10,198 nucleotides of DNA from Lachnospiraceae bacterium. Its GTDB lineage: Bacteria > Bacillota > Clostridia > Lachnospirales > Lachnospiraceae. Of this stretch, positions 1 to 4,229 are shown piece by piece; the first letter of the stretch is position 1, and each line of letters opens with the position of its first letter. The position numbers and the translations under genes are program-made. The notes below the pieces were generated by a model. That model saw only the letters and a list, made by a program, of their open reading frames with translations. It was not told where the DNA came from and searched no databases. The stretch lies in NCBI GenBank assembly GCA_029068665.1, contig JAIECC010000381.1:1-10198 (forward strand), given 5' to 3'.

Positions 1-141
1 GTCCAGACCATTCTTTGTGAAGGGGATGCCATAGGCGCAGTTATTATATTAAATCGAACGGAGTCGGAACCTCTTGGAGAAACCGAACGGAAGGCGGCTG
101 TGATAGCTGCAAACTTTCTGGGAAGACAGATGGAAGGATAA
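1..141 (+). CDS. spoVT: SpoVT, C-terminal end (5' partial)
   Basis: The first 46 codons, open from base 1 and ending in TAA at 139-141, are the end of a larger protein. The residues include CEGDAIGAVII, an ERKAA helix and a terminal FLGRQMEG. This pattern matches the end of stage V sporulation protein T, whose C-terminal GAF-like domain closes with a helix of this kind. SpoVT is an AbrB-family transcription factor that adjusts forespore (sigma-G) gene expression and spore properties. Its N-terminal AbrB/SpoVT DNA-binding domain lies outside the window. In B. subtilis spoVT also lies upstream of the yabO-yabP-yabQ-divIC genes, which supports the call. Another GAF-domain regulator cannot be fully excluded from 46 residues. 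Confidence 0.8.
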   Translation, partial: VQTILCEGDAIGAVIILNRTESEPLGETERKAAVIAANFLGRQMEG

Positions 142-158
142 TTGGGGATTAAAAAGGT

Positions 159-198
159 GGAAAATTATGTATTTTCCTTGACAAATGAAAAGGAAAAT
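159..198. repeat. Three interlocking inverted-repeat arms over the HU promoter
   Basis: GGAAAAT occurs at 159-165 and again at 192-198, and its reverse complement ATTTTCC lies between them at 171-177. Arm 1 with arm 2 makes a perfect 7-bp hairpin with a 5-base loop. Arm 2 with arm 3 makes a perfect 9-bp dyad (171-179 with 190-198) with a 10-base loop that covers most of the -35 element. The two pairings exclude each other. No run of T follows either hairpin, so this is not a standard intrinsic terminator. It could be an operator in DNA or a processing or termination structure at the 3' end of the spoVT transcript. The function is unknown. Confidence 0.6.
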
Positions 199-206
199 TG
201 TATAAA
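178..206 (+). promoter_or_regulatory. Sigma-A promoter of the HU gene
   Basis: TTGACA (178-183) matches the -35 consensus fully, and TATAAA (201-206) matches the -10 consensus at five of six positions, with an ideal 17-base spacer. Transcription would begin near base 213, giving a leader of about 105 bases before HU. The -35 element lies inside the dyad at 171-198, so a protein bound there could block the promoter. Such a strong promoter fits an abundant nucleoid protein. Confidence 0.85.
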
Positions 207-251
207 TGTATTTAGGCATTGCCCTTGAAGGCGGGGGTGATAGTTTACTGA

Positions 252-277
252 CACTTTGAGATGGAGAAGCTCAAGTG
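252..277 (+). other. Hairpin in the HU mRNA leader
   Basis: CACTTTGAG (252-260) can pair with CTCAAGTG (270-277) as an 8-bp stem with one bulged T and a 9-base loop. It lies in the predicted leader, about 25 bases before the ribosome binding site. It could affect mRNA stability or translation. No known riboswitch or leader class is recognised and no anti-Shine-Dalgarno pairing was found. Confidence 0.35.
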
Positions 278-318
278 CAGAATAAGTATTTTTTCATTGT
301 AGAGGAGGATATTTTTCG

Positions 319-594
319 ATGAACAAGACAGAATTAATCGCAGCAATTGCTGAGAAGACAGAATTATCTAAGAAGGATGCAGAGAAGGCAGTTAAGGCTT
401 TCACAGACGTAGTATCTGAGGAGTTAAAGAAGGGTGAGAAGATTCAGTTAGTTGGCTTCGGTACATTCGAAGTTGCTGAGCGTCCGGCTCGTGAAGGCAG
501 AAACCCTAAGACTGGCGAGCCAATGCCAATCGCTGCTTCTAAGGCACCTAAGTTTAAGGCTGGTAAGGCATTGAAGGATATGGTGAATGCTTAA
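319..594 (+). CDS. hup: HU-family DNA-binding protein
   Basis: HU is a small dimeric nucleoid protein that bends and compacts DNA and helps replication, recombination and transcription. The 91-residue product has the normal family length. Its N-terminal half holds the two dimerisation helices (MNKTELIAAIAEKTELSKKDAEKAV onward in short form), followed by the conserved GFGTFEV strand at about 47-53. The DNA-grasping arm has GRNPKTG at about 61-67 with the intercalating proline, then the SKAPKFKAGK signature. An AGGAGG site at 303-308 supports the ATG at 319. It is transcribed alone between its own promoter and the terminator at 622-653. Every lysine is encoded by AAG and nearly every leucine by TTA, a narrow codon set typical of very highly expressed genes. 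HU and IHF are related, but the sequence and the single-gene context favour HU. Confidence 0.96.
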   Translation: MNKTELIAAIAEKTELSKKDAEKAVKAFTDVVSEELKKGEKIQLVGFGTFEVAERPAREGRNPKTGEPMPIAASKAPKFKAGKALKDMVNA

Positions 595-621
595 TTCCGG
601 ATATAAGGAAGAAAGTATTTA

Positions 622-658
622 GAGAAAAGGCCACCGTCAGGTGGTCTTTTCTCATTTT
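622..658 (+). terminator. Intrinsic terminator after the HU gene
   Basis: Bases 622-635 pair with 640-653 as a 14-bp stem with one G-T wobble (630 with 645) and a 4-base GTCA loop. The 3' arm carries TTTT at 647-650 and ATTTT follows at 654-658. It ends the HU transcript 28 bases after its stop codon and separates it from the next operon. Confidence 0.9.
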
Positions 659-693
659 CATTGTTTATATCCGCAGGAAGCGGTCTGTGGCAG

Positions 694-722
694 TTGTATG
701 TTGAGTGGATTGTGATTATGAA
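694..722 (+). promoter_or_regulatory. Weak candidate promoter for the rqcP-yabP operon
   Basis: TTGTAT (694-699) and TATGAA (717-722) are 17 bases apart, matching the sigma-A consensus at three and four of six positions. Because a terminator lies just upstream, the genes from 740 onward need a promoter somewhere in 654-739, and this is the best pair I can see. The match is too weak to be certain. Confidence 0.3.
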
Positions 723-739
723 TAGAAAGCAGGTGGCAT

Positions 740-1312
740 ATGAGATTAGATAAATACTTAAAGGTTTCCCGTTTGATCAAACGGAGAACAGTGGCAAATG
801 ATGCCTGTGATGCCGGCAGGGTCATGGTAAATGATAAGGTGGTAAAAGCCTCATATGATGTAAAAATCGGGGATGTGATTGAAATACAGTTCGGGAATAA
901 GTCTGTAAAGGTGGAGGTTCTACAGGTGACAGAAACCGTAAAAAAGGAAGAAGCTAAGGATATTTTGCGTTATTTATCTACTAATATTATACTCCCTCTC
1001 ATATATTGCAAAAGGAAGGAGGTACAAAAAATGGATGAGCGGGTAGGAACAAGAACACATAAAGTGAACTTGCTGAACCGGGGTGTTGGAGCAATCACAG
1101 GTGTTCGGGATGTAAAAGCATTCAATGAAGCAGAGATTGTACTGGAAACGGATATGGGAATGCTATCAATTAAAGGCGCAGACCTTCATGTGACGAAGCT
1201 CACGTTAGAAAAGGGAGAAGTCGAAGTGGATGGTACGGTTGATAGCTTTGTGTATACCAGTGCAAAGGAGCCGTCAGCCGAGCGTGGTGTATTTGGCAGG
1301 TTATTCCGATAA
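740..1312 (+). CDS. RqcP/YabO-YabP in-frame fusion ORF
   Basis: This 190-codon ORF joins two proteins normally encoded separately. Residues 1-80 form an S4 RNA-binding domain (MRLDKYLKVSRLIKRR, then DAGRVMVND and GDVIEIQFG) of the Hsp15/YabO family. B. subtilis YabO is RqcP, which helps RqcH add alanine tails to stalled nascent chains on the 50S subunit; the conserved basic residues R2 and R16 are present. Residues 98-190 are a complete YabP, a sporulation protein made under sigma-E in B. subtilis (VNLLNRG, ITGVRDV, LETDMGMLSIKG, GVFGRLFR). The 17 residues between them (81-97) are translated intergenic-looking DNA: TNIILPLIYCKRKEVQK, matching no domain I know. No in-frame stop occurs there, yet a strong ribosome binding site precedes Met98. 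SD AGGTGG at 731-736 supports the ATG at 740. A lost stop, a genuine fusion, or an indel in the assembly are all possible. Confidence 0.85.
   Translation: MRLDKYLKVSRLIKRRTVANDACDAGRVMVNDKVVKASYDVKIGDVIEIQFGNKSVKVEVLQVTETVKKEEAKDILRYLSTNIILPLIYCKRKEVQKMDERVGTRTHKVNLLNRGVGAITGVRDVKAFNEAEIVLETDMGMLSIKGADLHVTKLTLEKGEVEVDGTVDSFVYTSAKEPSAERGVFGRLFR
979..1007 (+). promoter_or_regulatory. Candidate sigma-E promoter for yabP inside the fusion ORF
   Basis: CATATATT (1000-1007) resembles the sigma-E -10 element CATACANT (six of seven fixed positions). TACTAAT (979-985), 14 bases upstream, fits the -35 pattern KMATATT at five of seven. yabP is in the sigma-E regulon in B. subtilis, which makes this plausible. 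The segment is AT-rich and also gives a sigma-A-like pair (TTGCGT 965-970, TATACT 988-993, spacing 17), so a chance match is possible. Confidence 0.35.
1016..1022 (+). promoter_or_regulatory. Internal ribosome binding site for YabP
   Basis: AAGGAGG sits 8 bases before the ATG at 1031, an optimal spacing. It is stronger than the site used by the full-length ORF at 740. Its presence inside the coding sequence is the best evidence that YabP is, or recently was, translated from its own start. Confidence 0.8.
1031..1312 (+). CDS. yabP: YabP from its internal start (nested in the fusion ORF)
   Basis: Starting at the ATG at 1031 gives a 93-residue protein that covers the whole YabP family domain; B. 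subtilis YabP is of similar size. YabP belongs to a small beta-rich family found in spore formers, expressed in the mother cell, with no known enzymatic activity. The reading frame is the same as that of the upstream RqcP domain, so this product is the C-terminal part of the 190-residue ORF. The ideal ribosome binding site at 1016-1022 suggests that this start is used in addition to, or instead of, read-through from 740. The downstream neighbour yabQ begins 3 bases after the shared stop codon, the usual yabP-yabQ order. Confidence 0.7.
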   Translation: MDERVGTRTHKVNLLNRGVGAITGVRDVKAFNEAEIVLETDMGMLSIKGADLHVTKLTLEKGEVEVDGTVDSFVYTSAKEPSAERGVFGRLFR

Positions 1313-1315
1313 TAC

Positions 1316-1705
1316 ATGCCGGCTGAAATGGTACAAGAACTGCAAACCTTCTTCATAAGCGCTTTTTGGGGAATGCTTGTGGTGGTCTATTATGATTTTT
1401 TTCGAGTCATTCGGGGAATGAAGCAGCATAGTACCTGGATGACGGCAGTAGAAGATATTTTGTTCTGTCTGGGGGGCGGCTGTCTGATCGTAGCTGTACT
1501 GTATTCTTATAATCAGGGACAGGTTCGTGCCTTCGTGTTATTTGGTATGGGCTGTGGAGCAGCATTGTATAACTGGGGAATTAGCCCATATAGCTGCGGT
1601 CTTGTGCTGTTTGTATATGAAAAAGTGAAATTAGCATTGAAAAAAATTACAAAACACAGTAAAATAAACCAAAAGAGGAATGCAAAGGAAGGTAAGGATG
1701 AGTAG
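1316..1705 (+). CDS. yabQ: YabQ, spore cortex biosynthesis membrane protein
   Basis: YabQ is a mother-cell membrane protein which in B. subtilis localises to the membrane around the forespore and is needed for cortex formation. The 129-residue product has the family's features: an N-terminal QELQTFFISAFWGMLVVVYYDFFRVIR segment, in which a first membrane helix (about 10-28) leads into the conserved YDFFR motif, then further hydrophobic segments near 46-66 and 71-100, and a basic Lys/Asn-rich tail. The start lies 3 bases after the yabP stop and has no clear ribosome binding site (only a poor GGCAGG about 15 bases away). Translation is therefore probably coupled to yabP. Met5 at 1328 is an alternative start with no better site. 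The gene overlaps divIC by 8 bases if divIC starts at 1698. Confidence 0.88.
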   Translation: MPAEMVQELQTFFISAFWGMLVVVYYDFFRVIRGMKQHSTWMTAVEDILFCLGGGCLIVAVLYSYNQGQVRAFVLFGMGCGAALYNWGISPYSCGLVLFVYEKVKLALKKITKHSKINQKRNAKEGKDE

Positions 1706-2003
1706 AAGGAATACTATAAAAAGCGAAAATCGTAAGGGTATGCTTGTAGTGATTGTTGTACTCATGGTTCTCTGTGCTGCTTTGTTTCTTCGTTACCGCA
1801 ATTTGAAAGCCCAGTATCAGGATAATGCAGATACCATAGCGGTACTGGAAGAACGGAGAGATGAAGAACTGCAGCGGACACAGCGGCTTCAGCAGCAGGA
1901 GGCTTATCAGCAGACCGATGCTTTTGTGGAGGAAACAGCAAGAAGGCTGTTAAATCTGGTTAAACCGGGAGATACTACAATTAAACCTAACGTAGAGGAA
2001 TAG
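1698..2003 (+). CDS. divIC: DivIC-type septum formation initiator (FtsB-like)
   Basis: DivIC is a bitopic membrane protein that forms the FtsL-DivIB-DivIC complex controlling septal cell-wall synthesis. From the ATG at 1698 the product has 101 residues: a short basic cytoplasmic tail (MSRRNTIKSENRKG), one membrane helix at about 15-32 (MLVVIVVLMVLCAALFL), a long Gln/Glu-rich coiled coil at about 37-75, and the family's end region (DAFVEETARRLLNLVKPGDT). The frame is open from an ATG at 1680, but that start has its purines only one base away, while AAGGAAGG at 1685-1692 lies 5 bases before 1698, so I prefer 1698. The position after yabQ matches B. subtilis. The coiled coil is unusually rich in glutamine, and sequence similarity in this family is low, so the name relies partly on context. 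Confidence 0.88.
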   Translation: MSRRNTIKSENRKGMLVVIVVLMVLCAALFLRYRNLKAQYQDNADTIAVLEERRDEELQRTQRLQQQEAYQQTDAFVEETARRLLNLVKPGDTTIKPNVEE

Positions 2004-2036
2004 AGCCATTGCAGGATTTGTTCGCAATGGCTTTTT
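2004..2036 (+). terminator. Intrinsic terminator after divIC
   Basis: AGCCATTGC (2004-2012) pairs perfectly with GCAATGGCT (2024-2032) around an 11-base loop, and TTTTT follows at 2032-2036. The stem begins directly after the divIC stop codon. It closes the rqcP-yabP-yabQ-divIC unit and implies that the exporter genes downstream need their own promoter. Confidence 0.9.
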
Positions 2037-2076
2037 GCGTTATGTTCAAAGAATACCATAGGAAGAGAGAAGGCTT

Positions 2077-2853
2077 ATGATTGAGATTCAGCATGTTACA
2101 AAGATTTACAAATTAAACCGAAAGCAGATGGAGGAGCAAAAAGTTAAGTCCAATATGAAGGTAGCGGTACGGGATGTATCCCTGACTGCCAGAGAAGGAG
2201 AAATATTTGGTATTCTCGGTCCTAATGGAGCAGGGAAAACCACGCTTCTGCGTTGTGTAGCTACTTTACTGAAGCCTACAGAGGGGCAGATTACGGTAAA
2301 TGGCTTTGACACCATAAAGGATGGAGAACAGGTGCGGCGCTCCATTGCCTTTTTAACAAATGAAGTGAAGCTGGATTCCCATTTCAGTCCCAAATATCTG
2401 TTCCGGTTTTTTGGCAGATTGTACGGAATGAAAGAAGAAGAAATAGAAGCCCGGCGCAAGGAGTTATTTGAATATTTTGGGATTACGAATTTCGAAGACA
2501 AGCGGATTGAAGAATTGTCAACGGGTATGAAGCAGAAGGCCTCTATCGCAGTCAGTCTGGTACATGATCCGGATATTATTATTTTTGATGAACCTACCAA
2601 TGGACTGGATATTATAACTGCCAGAGCGGTTACGGATTACCTTAAGATATTAAAGGAGCAGGGGAAGCTGGTGGTTGTTTCCACTCATATCATGCCGGAG
2701 GCACAGAAGCTGTGTGATCGTATGGCAATGATTATTAATGGTTCCTGTGTATTTCAGGGAACCTTAGAAGAGGCATTAGAGCAGAATCAGGCACAGGACT
2801 TAGAGGATGCCTTCTTTGAGATTTATCGTCAGGTTATGGAGGTGGAAGCATGA
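2077..2853 (+). CDS. natA: ABC transporter ATP-binding protein, NatA-like
   Basis: This 258-residue protein is the ATPase of an ABC-2 type exporter. In order it shows Walker A GPNGAGKTT (48-56), a Q-loop region replaced by FLTNEVKLD (near 93-101), the signature LSTGMKQK (147-154), Walker B DIIIFDEP (166-173), and the H-loop His in STH (202-204). The LSTGMKQK form of the signature and the FLTNE stretch are typical of NatA, the ATPase of the B. subtilis NatAB sodium exporter. A purine-rich site (GGAAGAGAGAAGG) precedes the ATG. The end overlaps the permease start by 4 bases (ATGA at 2850), so the two are translationally coupled. I see no convincing promoter in the 40 bases after the divIC terminator. 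Export of sodium is inferred from family resemblance; other substrates are possible. Confidence 0.88.
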   Translation: MIEIQHVTKIYKLNRKQMEEQKVKSNMKVAVRDVSLTAREGEIFGILGPNGAGKTTLLRCVATLLKPTEGQITVNGFDTIKDGEQVRRSIAFLTNEVKLDSHFSPKYLFRFFGRLYGMKEEEIEARRKELFEYFGITNFEDKRIEELSTGMKQKASIAVSLVHDPDIIIFDEPTNGLDIITARAVTDYLKILKEQGKLVVVSTHIMPEAQKLCDRMAMIINGSCVFQGTLEEALEQNQAQDLEDAFFEIYRQVMEVEA

Positions 2854-4100
2854 AGGCCATAGGAATTGTAATGCGAAAAGAATTATACCGGGTATTCTCG
2901 GATAAGAAAATGATATTTGGTTTATTTATCATGCCTGCTGTGGTAGTGATAGGGCTGTTTTTTCTGATGGGTATTCTGGCGTCTTCCATGCTTGAGGATA
3001 TCGAAGAGCATGAACCCACCATTCTGGTGTATCAGGCACCGGAAAGCTTTCAGAACTATATACGAAGCTTTGAGGTTCAGGAAAGTACCGGCGGTTATAA
3101 AATTGGTGTGACCATATATCATATCTCCCAGACAGAAGAGGAAAGTGAGATGGAGGACGGTAAGCAGTTGATTTATTCCGGTGATTTGGATTTGATTCTG
3201 GCTTTTCCAGAGGACTTTGACCGGCAGATAGAGTCATACGTGGCAGGAGGAGCAATTCCGGATCTTCAGACCTTTTATAATCCATCTGAGGATTATTCCG
3301 ACCATGCAAGAAGTGAAGTTCTGTCTGCAATACTGGAAGCTTATCGTAAAAGCCTGCTGGAGGAGCGAATTGGGGATTTAGAGCAGCTTGAAATCTTTAC
3401 CATTGACCAGGATAATGAAAATTCGGTTATTCAAAATGATAATAAAGCCCAGGGAAAGCTGTTTGGTTATATGATTCCTTATATGATTACAATTCTGCTT
3501 TTTGCCGGAGCCATGAGTCTTGGTGCAGACAGCTTTGCCGGAGAAAAGGAACGTGGCACCATGGCTGCACTGCTGATGACACCAATTAAGCGCAGCTGCA
3601 TTGTATATGGAAAGCTGTTTGCATTAATGATCTTATCCGGCTTGTCAGCACTGGTCTACGGCGGTGCCATGATTTTTGCTATTCCGCTGCTTTATCGGAC
3701 ACTGGGAGCGATTACAGGTCAGGATTTAAGCTTTCCACCGGAGCAGATGTTTATGATGCTGGTACTGATTGTAACGCTGGTATTCCTGTATGTGGCATTA
3801 ATTGCGTTATGTGCCACCTTTGCAAAGAACACGAAGGAGGGAAGTACCTATATTACCCCTCTTTACATGATTGTTATGGCAATTGGTGTCATATCCATGT
3901 TTCGGGGAGAAGAGGTAGCAAATCTGCAATATCTCATTCCGCTGTATGGACCAACCATGGCCTTGAAAAATGTATTTACCTTTGATGTGACGGCAGTGGG
4001 CTTTGTTTTGGCTTCTTTATCCAATCTGGCAACAGGAGCCTTGTGTGCATGGCTTACGGCAAGGCTGTTTCATAGTGAGAAAATTATGTTTAATGCCTGA
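2850..4100 (+). CDS. natB: ABC-2 type permease, NatB-like
   Basis: This 416-residue integral membrane protein is the partner of the preceding ATPase. The N-terminus has a short cytoplasmic helix (VMRKELYRVFSDKK) and a membrane helix at about 22-45. A large non-membrane domain follows at about 46-200, probably extracytoplasmic, rich in acidic residues. Then come about five more membrane helices between 203 and 408. The motif AGEKERGTMAALLMTP starting near 230, after the second helix, is the coupling-helix hallmark of NatB and related ABC-2 permeases. The architecture (one helix, large loop, five helices) matches the Na+ exporter type. The gene follows natA by a 4-base overlap. No terminator is visible before spoIIE, so some read-through into spoIIE is possible. 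The substrate remains inferred. Confidence 0.87.
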   Translation: MKAIGIVMRKELYRVFSDKKMIFGLFIMPAVVVIGLFFLMGILASSMLEDIEEHEPTILVYQAPESFQNYIRSFEVQESTGGYKIGVTIYHISQTEEESEMEDGKQLIYSGDLDLILAFPEDFDRQIESYVAGGAIPDLQTFYNPSEDYSDHARSEVLSAILEAYRKSLLEERIGDLEQLEIFTIDQDNENSVIQNDNKAQGKLFGYMIPYMITILLFAGAMSLGADSFAGEKERGTMAALLMTPIKRSCIVYGKLFALMILSGLSALVYGGAMIFAIPLLYRTLGAITGQDLSFPPEQMFMMLVLIVTLVFLYVALIALCATFAKNTKEGSTYITPLYMIVMAIGVISMFRGEEVANLQYLIPLYGPTMALKNVFTFDVTAVGFVLASLSNLATGALCAWLTARLFHSEKIMFNA

Positions 4101-4167
4101 TTATCAATTGATTGAAGGGAATTCTCAGACATTCTATGGGGAATATTCAAGAATTTGATTCCCAGAA

Positions 4168-4201
4168 AACGACAAGCTTCGAGTATTGTGATTCCTATAA
4201 T
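4168..4201 (+). promoter_or_regulatory. Candidate Spo0A-dependent promoter of spoIIE
   Basis: A perfect TATAAT (4196-4201) lies 21 bases after ACGACA (4169-4174), which keeps the GACA half of the -35 consensus. Long spacing of this kind is known for the sigma-A promoters of spoIIE and spoIIG that Spo0A~P activates in B. subtilis. Two sequences resembling the 0A box (TTCGACA as written on this strand) overlap and follow the -35: AACGACA (4168-4174) and TTCGAGT (4178-4184). Each matches five of seven positions, and they are 10 bp apart, one helical turn, in the same direction. Transcription would start near 4208, just ahead of the spoIIE ribosome binding site. Confidence 0.5.
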
Positions 4202-4229
4202 GAGTCCATGAATGTGGAGGTGAATAGGA

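Noticed and set aside
2018..2046. TTGTTC and TATGTT 17 bases apart as a natAB promoter
   Set aside because: It matches at only three and four of six positions, and the first element lies within the divIC terminator hairpin.
2106..3330. Antisense ORFs opposite natA and natB
   Set aside because: The Ser/Arg/Pro-rich or otherwise incoherent translations are typical of reverse-strand reading of real genes.
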